Of a stretch of DNA of 64,000 nucleotides, positions 25,138 through 33,840 are shown piece after piece. Both the position numbers and the translations under genes were made by a program. The DNA comes from Bacillus pseudomycoides DSM 12442 (lineage in GTDB: Bacteria; Bacillota; Bacilli; Bacillales; Bacillaceae_G): contig NZ_CM000745.1 in assembly GCF_000161455.1 (NCBI RefSeq), positions 3,332,355 to 3,396,354 of the forward strand. Reading direction: 5' to 3'. The notes under the pieces were generated by a model, which made no database searches, was not told the DNA's origin, and worked only from the letters and a program-made list of their open reading frames with translations. The stretch's first letter is position 1. Each line of letters opens with the position of its first letter.

Positions 25138-25536
25138 TTACTCTTTCTTTTCAAAAAACAATTCATATTGTATCTTGTACAATTCATCATCTGTTGGTTC
25201 CTCAAGCGGTATTGCTTGTAGTACCAACAGATAATCACCTTTTGGAATTGAAATGGGAAATTTGTCAGAAAGAATACTCCTTACAAAAACTCCTTCGTCC
25301 CCCACCCTAAAAGGGACTGATATCGTTCTCATTGTCTCTTCTTTCTCAATACGCTTCCCAACTGTTGCTTTGATTTCACACGTATAATCAGAAAGTGCCT
25401 CAAAAACAATTACTCCTTCTGCTTCAGCGTATCCCCTCTCAAAATCTTCATTCGTCCAGTCTACATAAGGCTGTTCCCCCTCATAATTCATCACGATTAA
25501 TTGTGAGTAGGAAATTGTTAATTCCACAAGCACCAT
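25138..25536 (-). CDS. nin: DNA-entry nuclease inhibitor Nin/ComJ
   Basis: 132 residues, the same length as B. subtilis Nin. VDWTNEDFERGYAEAEGVI and FPISIPKGDYLLVLQAIP match the family. It binds and inhibits NucA. The gene follows nucA by 9 bp in the same direction. The ATG at 25536 is only one base after GAAGGG, so GTG three codons on (25527) may be the true start. Confidence 0.85.
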   Translation of the reverse strand: MVLVELTISYSQLIVMNYEGEQPYVDWTNEDFERGYAEAEGVIVFEALSDYTCEIKATVGKRIEKEETMRTISVPFRVGDEGVFVRSILSDKFPISIPKGDYLLVLQAIPLEEPTDDELYKIQYELFFEKKE

Positions 25537-25545
25537 TCCCTTCTA

Positions 25546-25980
25546 CTACTTAACCTCAAACTTCACACGTGTCCCATCTGGGTACTTATCTAGCTTATTT
25601 CCCACCCATGAACCTGCGCCTCTATTATCAGCAGGGTTAATATATTCAATATGCGCATCTTTTCCACCTTCTTTGCACATTGCCATTGGCCATTCATCAC
25701 GATCGTACCCTTTTTTTGCTGGATATGGAGCTAGAGACAACTTTCTTCTATCAGCTGCACCACTTCGATCAATCGTACATACTTTAGAATGCCCTTCTTT
25801 AATCGCATCTGCTATATGTTTCCCCGTCTCTGGATAACGTTCTTTTGGAAATTCTAGAACTTGATCATATGTAACTTCTTTCTTACTCTTTGGTTCTGTT
25901 GGTATAAACGCTTCATAGACAGCAACTAAAATAGAAAGAATAGCAATAATCGAAATGATAATGCCTTTTAATTGTTTCAT
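25546..25980 (-). CDS. nucA: Membrane-bound DNA-entry nuclease NucA
   Basis: 144 residues. An N-terminal membrane anchor (GIIISIIAILSILVAVYEAF) precedes the NucA/NucB domain with the active region DRSGAADRRK, YDRDEWPMAMCKEGG and NPADNRGAGSWVG. In B. subtilis it cuts incoming DNA during transformation. Start at 25980 is chosen for its GGAGG at ideal spacing over the longer open frame to 26043. No clear ComK box (AAAA-N5-TTTT pair) was found upstream. Confidence 0.9.
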   Translation of the reverse strand: MKQLKGIIISIIAILSILVAVYEAFIPTEPKSKKEVTYDQVLEFPKERYPETGKHIADAIKEGHSKVCTIDRSGAADRRKLSLAPYPAKKGYDRDEWPMAMCKEGGKDAHIEYINPADNRGAGSWVGNKLDKYPDGTRVKFEVK

Positions 25981-26136
25981 ATATGTACCTCCGTTTTTCG
26001 ACCCAATTTCTTTTCCTAGGCTATTATAACAAACTTCCTCCATATATGTTTTCAGACATTATTTTATCCCTTCCTCCCCTTTACGCCAAAAACATTCATT
26101 TTTATGCAACTTTTCGCTAATCATGTAGAAAACTTC

Positions 26137-26170
26137 TAGACTTCCGACATTCTTTTTCAAAGGAAGTCTA
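26137..26170 (+). promoter_or_regulatory. Inverted repeat before the DUF3967 gene
   Basis: TAGACTTCC (26137-26145) and GGAAGTCTA (26162-26170) are exact complements 16 bases apart, about 50 bp before the start codon. Operator or leader stem. Confidence 0.4.
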
Positions 26171-26219
26171 AATAAAAGATGGAATTTGTATATACGATAC
26201 TTTTTGGGGAGGAAATGTT

Positions 26220-26963
26220 ATGGAGGCGACATATAAAACGAAGGATGTTACAAATAAAACAGGAATCCCGAAACATATAGTTCGAAAATATAGTCAACTT
26301 TTAGAACAACATGGTTATATGATTGCAAAAACTGCTGATGCTCGTATATATAAAATGGATGATATGAAGCTTTTAAAATCAATTCACGAACGAGCAGCCA
26401 CTTTGCAAGAAGATATTACAGAAACAATTCCTATCATTTTAAAAGAAAAAGACAGTCCACCTGTACCGATGTTAAAACAAAATCAAGAAGTACATGCGAA
26501 AGAAGAAGACCGAAACTTTGAAGAATTCATGTTAAAACTTGAGATGCTCGCCCAATTAAACGAAGCAATTATTCATCAAAACTCTACCTTAATTACACAA
26601 AACCGCTTAAAAGATGAAAAACTAGATGAATTAATGCAACAAGTTTATGTAAAAGAAGGTACACAAGAAGAAATGCTGCAAGAGCTTATTGATCACGCAG
26701 CTCAAACAGATGCCCTACAAAAAGAAAAAATGGACTTATTGATGAATCATATGTATAAGCGTGAATCAAAGCAAGAAGAAAAAATGAACAAGCTTGTCAA
26801 TCACGTTTACAATAAAGACAACAATCGAGATGCACAGCTTATGCAAGTCATTCGTGAAATTCAAGAAACAAAACGACTAATCGCCGCCTCAAAGGAGCAA
26901 AGCTTATTTCAATCATTTAAAAATTTATTTATTCGAGTCAAACCAGAAAAAACAAATGAATAA
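26220..26963 (+). CDS. MerR-like HTH protein with coiled-coil repeats (DUF3967 type)
   Basis: 247 residues. The N-terminus YKTKDVTNKTGIPKHIVRKY is a MerR-like helix-turn-helix (about 4-60). Residues 95-230 are a long coiled coil made of related units: DEKLDELMQQVYVKEGTQEE, KEKMDLLMNHMYKRESKQEE and EEKMNKLVNHVYNKD. Architecture recalls RacA-like DNA-binding coiled-coil proteins and the DUF3967 family. It may bridge DNA to another structure; this is inference. Start ATG behind GGGGAGG. Confidence 0.75.
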   Translation: MEATYKTKDVTNKTGIPKHIVRKYSQLLEQHGYMIAKTADARIYKMDDMKLLKSIHERAATLQEDITETIPIILKEKDSPPVPMLKQNQEVHAKEEDRNFEEFMLKLEMLAQLNEAIIHQNSTLITQNRLKDEKLDELMQQVYVKEGTQEEMLQELIDHAAQTDALQKEKMDLLMNHMYKRESKQEEKMNKLVNHVYNKDNNRDAQLMQVIREIQETKRLIAASKEQSLFQSFKNLFIRVKPEKTNE

Positions 26964-27025
26964 AACCTTCATCGTTAGCTTTTCATCATCCAAGGTAGAA
27001 GCTTTACAAGCCTTTCATTTTCACG

Positions 27026-27224
27026 TATATAAATCTATTTTAGTTTTTCGACATATTAGTCGCTCACGCGAAGCAGAAAAAGTAACCGTTAGTTGTTTTC
27101 TCTTTCTATTTTTACTTGGCATGGGGCAGGAAAAGGCTCTGACCGCTTCTATGCATGGCTGGATCCTCTCTCCCAACTAAAACGAAGGAGTTTATGTCGT
27201 TTTTTCAACTTGAATTTATATAGA
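27026..27224 (+). repeat. Dispersed repeat, family A, copy 4
   Basis: Shares TTTTCGACATATTAGTCG, GCATGGGGCAGGAAAA, CTATGCATGGCTGGAT, CTCTCTCCCA and a terminal TTTATATAGA with the other copies. Fills the gap between the DUF3967 gene and the kinB terminator. Confidence 0.75.
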
Positions 27225-27230
27225 TAAATA

Positions 27231-27258
27231 AAAAAGTTACCTTATATCGGTAACTTTT
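27231..27258 (-). terminator. Terminator of the kinB-like gene
   Basis: AAAAGTTACC pairs with GGTAACTTTT, followed by TTTTTTAT on the minus strand. It overlaps the gene's last codon. Confidence 0.8.
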
Positions 27259-28531
27259 ATTCCTTATTTCTAACTGCTGGTAATGTAATAATTGCTTCCG
27301 TTCCTTTTCCACTCTCGCTTTTATATTCCAGCGTACCATTATGTGCTTGTAAAATACTAAAGGTAACCATAAGCCCTAGACCCGTTCCTTTTTCTTTTAA
27401 TGAATAATACGGTTGTCCAAGCCTTGCTAGCTGTTCTTTCGTCATTCCAACGCCACTATCTTTTACTCGCACTATAATCACATCATCTTTTTGAATGGCG
27501 GTTACTTTTAAATACCCTTTGTTTTCTTGAATCGCTTCAATTCCATTTTTAACGATATTCATAATCGCTTGCTTTAACTTTGTCTTATCACCAATCGTAT
27601 AAAGGCTCTCAGAAATTTCAACTTGTAAATAAACGCCTTGCATAGCCGCAAATGAAGACATTAAAGTAGTCATTTCTATAAGCTGCGCTGATAAACATAT
27701 ATGTTCCTTTTTTTCAATTTGCGGTCTAGCTAAATTTAAGTAATCCGAAATAATTTGTTCGGCCCGATCAAGCTCAGCTAGTACAAGACGCATATAGTCC
27801 TTATTCTTCATATCTTCTGTACTCTCTAATAGCTGAATAAACCCTCGAACAACTGTGAGGGGATTTCGCACCTCATGTGCTACACTTGCCGCTAGCTCGC
27901 TTATAATGTTTAACTTTTCAGATTTTTGCATTTCTGTACGTAACAATGCATTTTCATTTAAATACTCTGTTAAATACACTTGAAATACCATTGTCATAAC
28001 CATAATAAAGGAAGCAAATATGTATCCACTATACAAATGCGACATAGGTGGCGTAAAGCCTACTCTCAGTAAAATCCCAAACATACTACACACTAAACCG
28101 ACAAGAACATACAAAGATGAAATAATAAAGGCCACAATAAGTTTTTTTTCTCTCGGAAAAACAGACCACTTTTTTGATAGCAGGAAAGGAATGATTGCAA
28201 GACATAAAACTTCTATTATCCGAAACCACTGTAAACCATTCAAAAACCATTCGTATACAATAAAAATACAAGCTGGGATAATCCCTACAATCCCACCATA
28301 CAAAAAAGCACTCATAATCGGAATTGCATGGAAATTGTAACTACAAGCATCGACAAAATAAATCGGATACGTCATAGAGAGAACAAGCGTAATACTAGAT
28401 AAGAACATAATAAAATAGCGATTGGGCTTTGGAAGCATATCTTGATAACGGTTTAGACGAATCGCTTCATATAAAAACAGTGGCAAAATAATGATCGCGA
28501 CTTGGATCATTAAGTCACGAATTAGCTCCAT
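27257..28531 (-). CDS. kinB: KinB-like sporulation sensor histidine kinase
   Basis: 424 residues (B. subtilis KinB 428). Six membrane helices in the first 190 residues form a 5TM-5TMR_LYT-type sensor with no extracytoplasmic domain. Then come the H-box ASVAHEVRNPLTVVRGFIQL (His near 218), N-box MNIVKNGIEAIQ, G1 VKDSGVGM and G2 KGTGLGL. It probably phosphorylates Spo0F. Other KinB/KinC paralogues are possible because the group has several sporulation kinases. Confidence 0.8.
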   Translation of the reverse strand: MELIRDLMIQVAIIILPLFLYEAIRLNRYQDMLPKPNRYFIMFLSSITLVLSMTYPIYFVDACSYNFHAIPIMSAFLYGGIVGIIPACIFIVYEWFLNGLQWFRIIEVLCLAIIPFLLSKKWSVFPREKKLIVAFIISSLYVLVGLVCSMFGILLRVGFTPPMSHLYSGYIFASFIMVMTMVFQVYLTEYLNENALLRTEMQKSEKLNIISELAASVAHEVRNPLTVVRGFIQLLESTEDMKNKDYMRLVLAELDRAEQIISDYLNLARPQIEKKEHICLSAQLIEMTTLMSSFAAMQGVYLQVEISESLYTIGDKTKLKQAIMNIVKNGIEAIQENKGYLKVTAIQKDDVIIVRVKDSGVGMTKEQLARLGQPYYSLKEKGTGLGLMVTFSILQAHNGTLEYKSESGKGTEAIITLPAVRNKE

Positions 28532-28841
28532 AGCCTCTCATCCCCTATATGTATTTTGATATGATTATATCATTTTACAGTTGCTTTTGTTTTAAAATTT
28601 AGATTTTTCTTAACATATTTGTAAATTATTTGTGAATAAACGTTAAGAAATGTTACAACTTTCCGAAATGATTGTAAACCCTGTACCAAACTACCATGAT
28701 GCAGTATACAATGAATACGGGTTAACAAATAAAATAAAACATAGTCCAATAAACAGACAACCATAATAACATACAGCATATAATCCATACTATCTACGTG
28801 TACAAAGAAGTAATTATTATTTTAGTAGGAGGATGATAACT
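28532..28841. other. Gap between kinB and the 66-residue gene
   Basis: AT-rich divergent promoter region. CTTAAC (near 28612) and GTTAAG (near 28648) form a spaced inverted repeat. A 72-codon minus frame (28570-28788) lacks a ribosome site and is not called. Confidence 0.4.
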
Positions 28842-29042
28842 ATGACAGGAACTACGCTTGTTTTAAAAGAGGAGAATTTGGTCGTTCTCGAAAATGTGGA
28901 TAAATCAGTATACGAAGAATTGCAAGACAAAGCTGGGGAAGAAAATTGCACATGCGCTGTGAATGAATCTGTGGTACACCTTGGAAAAGTTTCTTCAGTT
29001 CTTTGGAATGAAGATGAAATAGATTGGGAATATGGGTATTAA
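28842..29042 (+). CDS. Conserved small acidic protein
   Basis: 66 residues, MTGTTLVLKEENLVVLENVD to EDEIDWEYGY, strongly acidic, with two close cysteines (ENCTCAV). No family recognised. ATG at 28842 lies nine bases after TAGGAGG; the ATG at 28833 overlaps that site and is rejected. patA follows after a terminator. Confidence 0.65.
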   Translation: MTGTTLVLKEENLVVLENVDKSVYEELQDKAGEENCTCAVNESVVHLGKVSSVLWNEDEIDWEYGY

Positions 29043-29070
29043 AAAGTCGCTTTAAGCGGCTTTTTTTTTG
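29041..29070 (+). terminator. Terminator of the 66-residue gene
   Basis: AAAGTCGCT pairs with AGCGGCTTT, followed by TTTTTT. Confidence 0.8.
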
Positions 29071-29142
29071 CGCTCCAAAGCGAAAATATAAAATTTATGA
29101 TAAAATAAAAGAAATTTTGTAAACGGAAGAAAGGGAGACAAA

Positions 29143-30306
29143 ATGGAACAATTCATTAATCCTAGAGTGAAGGATATCCAAATTTCCGGTATTCGTCAAT
29201 TCTCTAATATGATTCAAAACTATGATAATCTCATTTCTTTAACAATTGGACAACCTGATTTTCCAACTCCTTCTTTAGTCAAAGAAGCTGCTAAACGAGC
29301 GATTACAGAAAACTATACGAGCTATACACACAACGCCGGCCTATTAGAATTACGCAATGCAGCTTGTCATTTTCTAAAGGAAAATTACGATTTACACTAT
29401 TCACCTGAAAACGAAACCATCGTTACAATCGGTGCTAGTGAAGCAATCGATGTTACATTTCGTACTATTTTAGAACCTGGAACAGAAGTTATTTTACCAG
29501 CTCCTATTTATCCAGGCTATGAACCCATTATTAGACTGTGCGGGGCAATCCCTGTGTTTGTAGATGTTCGTGAAACTGGATTTCGATTAACAGCAGAAGC
29601 GATTCAAAATGCAATTACAGATCAAACAAGATGCATCGTTTTACCTTATCCTTCTAATCCGACTGGTGTTACACTGTCAAAAGAAGAACTAACAGATATT
29701 GTATCTGTTTTAAAAGATAAAAACATTTTCGTTCTTTCTGATGAAATTTATAGTGAGCTTGTATATGAAGATAGTCATACATCCATCGCTCATTTTCCAG
29801 AAATGCGTGATAAAACAATCGTCATTAATGGACTATCAAAATCACATTCAATGACAGGCTGGCGCATCGGTCTTTTATTTGCTCCAAGCTATTTAGCAGG
29901 GCATATTTTGAAAGTTCATCAATACAACGTTACATGTGCAACTTCAATCGCACAATACGCTGCAATCGAAGCGTTAACAGCAGCAAAAGATGCACCGCGA
30001 ATGATGCGTCATCAATATAAAAAACGCCGTGATTACGTATACAACAGACTGATTCAAATGGGCTTAACTGTTGAGAAACCAACTGGTGCCTTTTATTTAT
30101 TCCCATACGTTGGAAATCTTACATCCTCATCATTTGATTTTGCCATTGATCTTGTTAAAGAAGCTAGACTCGCTGTTGTTCCAGGAACAGCATTTTCAGA
30201 GTATGGTGAAGGGTATATTCGTCTTTCATACGCTTATAGTATGGAAACACTAAAAGAAGGCTGCGATCGTTTAGAAGAATTTTTAAAACAAAAAGCTAAG
30301 AGATAA
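29143..30306 (+). CDS. patA: N-acetyl-LL-diaminopimelate aminotransferase
   Basis: 387 residues, fold-type I aminotransferase. It makes N-acetyl-LL-DAP from the acetylated keto acid, between DapH and DapL. PLP lysine lies in NGLSKSHSMTGWRIG; the substrate arginine is in EGYIRLSYAYS; YPSNPTGV holds the conserved Asn-Pro. Placement beside ykyB/yku genes matches B. subtilis patA, although paralogues share the fold. Start ATG behind GAAAGGGAG. Confidence 0.88.
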   Translation: MEQFINPRVKDIQISGIRQFSNMIQNYDNLISLTIGQPDFPTPSLVKEAAKRAITENYTSYTHNAGLLELRNAACHFLKENYDLHYSPENETIVTIGASEAIDVTFRTILEPGTEVILPAPIYPGYEPIIRLCGAIPVFVDVRETGFRLTAEAIQNAITDQTRCIVLPYPSNPTGVTLSKEELTDIVSVLKDKNIFVLSDEIYSELVYEDSHTSIAHFPEMRDKTIVINGLSKSHSMTGWRIGLLFAPSYLAGHILKVHQYNVTCATSIAQYAAIEALTAAKDAPRMMRHQYKKRRDYVYNRLIQMGLTVEKPTGAFYLFPYVGNLTSSSFDFAIDLVKEARLAVVPGTAFSEYGEGYIRLSYAYSMETLKEGCDRLEEFLKQKAKR

Positions 30307-30320
30307 CACTCTTAGCTTTT
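30292..30320 (+). terminator. Terminator of patA, overlapping its stop codon
   Basis: AAGCTAAGAG pairs with CTCTTAGCTT, followed by TTT. The patA stop (30304-30306) is in the loop region. Confidence 0.8.
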
Positions 30321-31342
30321 TACGCATAATGATCACAAGTTTGGCGCTTCAGTAATTTATGCGGAATAATAATGCATTTTGAAGTGGACTCGGAATGCTC
30401 CACCTTATCAACTAACGCTTTTGCAGCCTCATACCCTAATTGATAAATATTCACATCAACAGTTGTAAGCGGCGGGCTCGCAATTTCAGATAATAAAGCA
30501 TTATTAAAGCTCACGATTGAAACATTTTTTGGTACAGCAAGCCCTTTTTTGGCAAGCGCACTTAACACCCCAAGACCGATTAAATCATCTGTTGCCATAA
30601 TTGCCGTCGGCGGCTTTTCAAGTCCCATTAACTCTTCTACAGCCTGCTGGCCACCCTCTCTTGAAAAATCAAAATGTAAAATATATTCATCTGGCAACAT
30701 AATGTCAGCTAGTTTTAAAGCATCGCTCATTCCAGCTAAACGATCTTTCGTAACAAGTAAATCAGAACCACCGCCAATAAACGCTATCTGTTTATGTCCA
30801 AGTGAAATTAAGTATTCCGCTACTTCTCTTGCAGCTGTATAGTTATCATTATCTACATATGTAATTTCATCTTTTCTTTCGTATGGTTTTCCAATTAAAA
30901 CAAATGGGAAATTTTGTTCATGTAAATATTGAATAATACGATCGTTCTCACGTGAATAAAGAAGAATAATTCCGCCGATTTGACGACCCTGTACCATCTT
31001 CACAACGCCATTAAAAATCTCCTCTTCTGTTTCACCAGTTGACATATACAACGCATAACCTTCGACATGTGCAAACGAGCTAATCCCTCGAATTACTTCT
31101 GGGAAAAATGGATTTTGAAATGCTTTACTTGCAGAACTCGGCATAACAAGACCGATTGTTTTTGTTGTTTGATTCGCAAGGCTTCTCGCATTTAAATTTG
31201 GATGATACCCTAGTTCACTCATTACTTTACGGACACGGCGCTTTGTTTTTTCACTTATACTTGGATTATCAGCAATTACACGAGACACAGTGGAAGGCGC
31301 AACATTTGCCTTTTTCGCTACATCTTTAATTGTAACTGTCAT
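30320..31342 (-). CDS. malR: LacI-family maltose operon regulator MalR
   Basis: 340 residues. N-terminal LacI helix-turn-helix TIKDVAKKANVAPSTVSRVI and hinge LNARSLANQTTKTIGLVMP, then a periplasmic-binding-like effector domain (NPFFPEVIRGI, FIGGGSDLLVTKDRLAG). Position at the end of the malEFG cluster supports control of maltodextrin uptake by MalR. Start ATG behind GAGGAGGAG. Confidence 0.87.
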   Translation of the reverse strand: MTVTIKDVAKKANVAPSTVSRVIADNPSISEKTKRRVRKVMSELGYHPNLNARSLANQTTKTIGLVMPSSASKAFQNPFFPEVIRGISSFAHVEGYALYMSTGETEEEIFNGVVKMVQGRQIGGIILLYSRENDRIIQYLHEQNFPFVLIGKPYERKDEITYVDNDNYTAAREVAEYLISLGHKQIAFIGGGSDLLVTKDRLAGMSDALKLADIMLPDEYILHFDFSREGGQQAVEELMGLEKPPTAIMATDDLIGLGVLSALAKKGLAVPKNVSIVSFNNALLSEIASPPLTTVDVNIYQLGYEAAKALVDKVEHSESTSKCIIIPHKLLKRQTCDHYA

Positions 31343-31596
31343 AAAATCTCCTCCTCTCTTCTAATTCTTCATTCATATCTATTTTTATCCTGCAGTTCTA
31401 CAGGTAGTAGGAGAAAACGAAAGCCGCCATTACTTTATTTCATTCCTCAAAAAATTATATTAATGTAAACTAATATTCTCCCTCTTCATGTATTGTAAGG
31501 GATACAAGCTTATTTTCCTATACTATAATATACTATTTTTTTCACATCTTTCCCCTTACAATGTCATATGAATCGAACTTCTCCCTAAAAAAGAGA

Positions 31597-31620
31597 AATG
31601 GGACATAATGTCCCATTTTC
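31597..31620 (-). terminator. Terminator of malEFG
   Basis: AAATGGGACA pairs with TGTCCCATTT around TAA, followed by CTCTTTTTT on the minus strand. It touches the malG stop codon. Confidence 0.85.
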
Positions 31621-32461
31621 ATCCTTTCGTACCTCCAGCTGTTAAACCAGAAATAAAATATTTTTGCAATGATAAGAACAAAATTGAAATCGGTATAGCA
31701 ATTAATACGGAACCCGCTGCAAATGTTGTAAATTCATTACCAAATTTCTTCGCTACCATTTCATATAATCCAACAGCTAATGTATAGTTTTCTGGTGTCC
31801 GTAAAATGATACTTGCTAAAATAAAATCTGTAAACGGACCAATAAAGGTAAATAAAGCTACAACTGCCACAATTGGTTTTGCGAGCGGCATAATAATTTG
31901 CCAAAAAATCCGGAAGTGCCCTGCCCCGTCCATACGAGCCGACTCATCTAATTCTTTTGGAATCGTATCAAAGTAACCCTTCATAAGCCACGTATTCATT
32001 GGAATTGCTCCGCCCACATAAATTAAGATTAACGCTAGATGCGTATCAATTAATCCTGTCAACTGCGCTAATACATAGAGTGCGATTAACGCTGAAAAAT
32101 TCGGTATCATTTGTAGAATTAAAAACGTTAATAATCCATTCTTTCTTCCGACAAAACGATATCTTGAAAAAGCATAAGCGGTGAAACTAATGGATAGTAC
32201 TGAGAAGATCATCGTCAATACACTAACTTTCAGTGTATTTTTGTACCAAAGTAAATAATTACTCTTATCAAGATTAAGTAGGTCTCGATAATGATCTAGC
32301 GTTGCATTTTTCGGAATAATACTTGATCCTGATAAACTATCTCCTGGATTAAACGATGAACCAACAATCCATAGTAATGGATAGAAAATAATGACACACA
32401 TTATGAAAATGACGAAATAACTTAATGAAAGACGTAACATCTTCTGTCGTTTTATATTCAT
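31619..32461 (-). CDS. malG: Maltodextrin ABC transporter permease MalG
   Basis: 280 residues, six membrane helices. The cytoplasmic EAA loop DESARMDGAGHFRIFWQIIM contacts the ATPase. The final KYFISGLTAGGTKG is the typical MalG end. Its ATG follows the malF stop with no gap (TAAATG), so translation is coupled. Works with MalF, MalE and an unlinked-type ATPase, here MsmX at 39171. Confidence 0.92.
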   Translation of the reverse strand: MNIKRQKMLRLSLSYFVIFIMCVIIFYPLLWIVGSSFNPGDSLSGSSIIPKNATLDHYRDLLNLDKSNYLLWYKNTLKVSVLTMIFSVLSISFTAYAFSRYRFVGRKNGLLTFLILQMIPNFSALIALYVLAQLTGLIDTHLALILIYVGGAIPMNTWLMKGYFDTIPKELDESARMDGAGHFRIFWQIIMPLAKPIVAVVALFTFIGPFTDFILASIILRTPENYTLAVGLYEMVAKKFGNEFTTFAAGSVLIAIPISILFLSLQKYFISGLTAGGTKG

Positions 32462-33763
32462 TTACATCATATCCTCTTCTTGGAATGATTTTGTTCTTTT
32501 AAATTGCCATAACGCCACAGAAATAACAATTAACGATAAAATCATCGTAAGTGCCGCTGCTTTTCCGTATTGCGCTGATGTCATTGTTAATTTATAGATC
32601 CAGGAAATTAAAATATCTGTTCCACCTGCATTTTGTCCCGAAACAGCAGGCCCCCCGCCATTAAATAGGTAAATAATACTGAAATTATTAAAGTTAAATG
32701 TATATTGTGTAATTAAGATTGGTGCTGTTGCATATAGAACAAGCGGCAATGTAATTTTACGAAATTGTTGCCATGCCGTTGCTCCATCTACTGTAGCAGC
32801 TTCATACAATTCCCCTGGAATCGATTGCAGTATACCTGTTGTCATTGCAAAAATAAATGGGAAACCAAGCCATGTTTGAATAAAAATCAAAGCAATTTTT
32901 GCCCAAAATGGATCTGTCATCCAAGCAATTTTTTCAATTCCAAATAGCGCTAACACTTGATTATTAATTGCTCCAAATGATTCATTGAACATACCAGCAA
33001 AGACAAGGATGGATACGAATGCTGGAACTGCCCACGGTAAAATAAAGATTGTACGAATCACTGCTTTCCCTTTAATACCAGGCTGATTCACTAATATTGC
33101 TAAGAAAATTCCAAGTGCTACTTGTAAAGTAGTCGCGACAAATGTCCAAATCACAGTCCAAGAGAATACACTTAAGAATGTATCCCTCCACATTGGTAAT
33201 GTGAAAATATCAGTAAAGTTTTTAAAACTAACCCACTCGACTAATTTCGCTGGTGGAGAATGATATAAATCATAGTTTGTAAATCCAATTAAGAATACGA
33301 AAATAATTGGAAACACAACTACAAAAATCAATAACAGAAATCCCGGAGAAACCATCAAATATGGAAAACCTTGATCTAATAAATTACGGTATTGTTCTTT
33401 CACAGAATTTAACGGTATTCCTATATCACGTTTTTTCCCATTTTGATAGGCATCATATAAATTAAAAGCATATATTCCTAGTCCAAACGCAATAACAATT
33501 AGTGCTAAAATCCCTTCTACTAATAGAAAGATAGAATGATCCCGAGGAACCTCTGTACCAAGTGTAACAATTCCCCACAATCCCATATTTAACAAATCCG
33601 CAAATGCTACGATAAATGAACCTGTTAATACAAGAAAGATAAGAGCTTTTACATATTGTTTATTGTATATTTGACCAACACCTGGAATGATTGACAACAT
33701 CGCGGCTGTTTTGCGGTATTTTGAACCATTTACCTCTTGCATTGGTTCAATGGATGCTTGCAT
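32462..33763 (-). CDS. malF: Maltodextrin ABC transporter permease MalF
   Basis: 433 residues, about eight helices with an extended N-terminal region (IPGVGQIYNKQYVKALIF), as in Gram-positive MalF. The EAA loop is YEAATVDGATAWQQFRKITL. Start ATG behind GGGGGAAG. A stem-loop separates it from malE upstream. Confidence 0.9.
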   Translation of the reverse strand: MQASIEPMQEVNGSKYRKTAAMLSIIPGVGQIYNKQYVKALIFLVLTGSFIVAFADLLNMGLWGIVTLGTEVPRDHSIFLLVEGILALIVIAFGLGIYAFNLYDAYQNGKKRDIGIPLNSVKEQYRNLLDQGFPYLMVSPGFLLLIFVVVFPIIFVFLIGFTNYDLYHSPPAKLVEWVSFKNFTDIFTLPMWRDTFLSVFSWTVIWTFVATTLQVALGIFLAILVNQPGIKGKAVIRTIFILPWAVPAFVSILVFAGMFNESFGAINNQVLALFGIEKIAWMTDPFWAKIALIFIQTWLGFPFIFAMTTGILQSIPGELYEAATVDGATAWQQFRKITLPLVLYATAPILITQYTFNFNNFSIIYLFNGGGPAVSGQNAGGTDILISWIYKLTMTSAQYGKAAALTMILSLIVISVALWQFKRTKSFQEEDMM

Positions 33764-33800
33764 ATTTCTTCCCCCTTTTTTCTTCCCCTTGGAAGGAGGA

Positions 33801-33836
33801 GAATTCGTATCCCTTCTTTATAAGAGATACGAATTC
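33801..33836 (-). promoter_or_regulatory. Intercistronic stem-loop between malE and malF
   Basis: GAATTCGTATC pairs exactly with GATACGAATTC, with further partial pairing inside. No T-run follows. Such a structure between a binding-protein gene and its permease genes usually lets malE mRNA accumulate over malFG. Confidence 0.65.
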
Positions 33837-33840
33837 CGTC

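Noticed and set aside
25981..26219. ComK box upstream of nucA
   Set aside because: AAAA and TTTT runs are present, but none has the five-base spacing in the required paired arrangement.
26956..27180. 75-codon plus-strand frame after the DUF3967 gene
   Set aside because: It overlaps the end of that gene and lies almost wholly inside a family A repeat, with no ribosome site.
28570..28788. 72-codon minus-strand frame with hydrophobic start
   Set aside because: No ribosome site, no family match, and it lies in a divergent promoter region.
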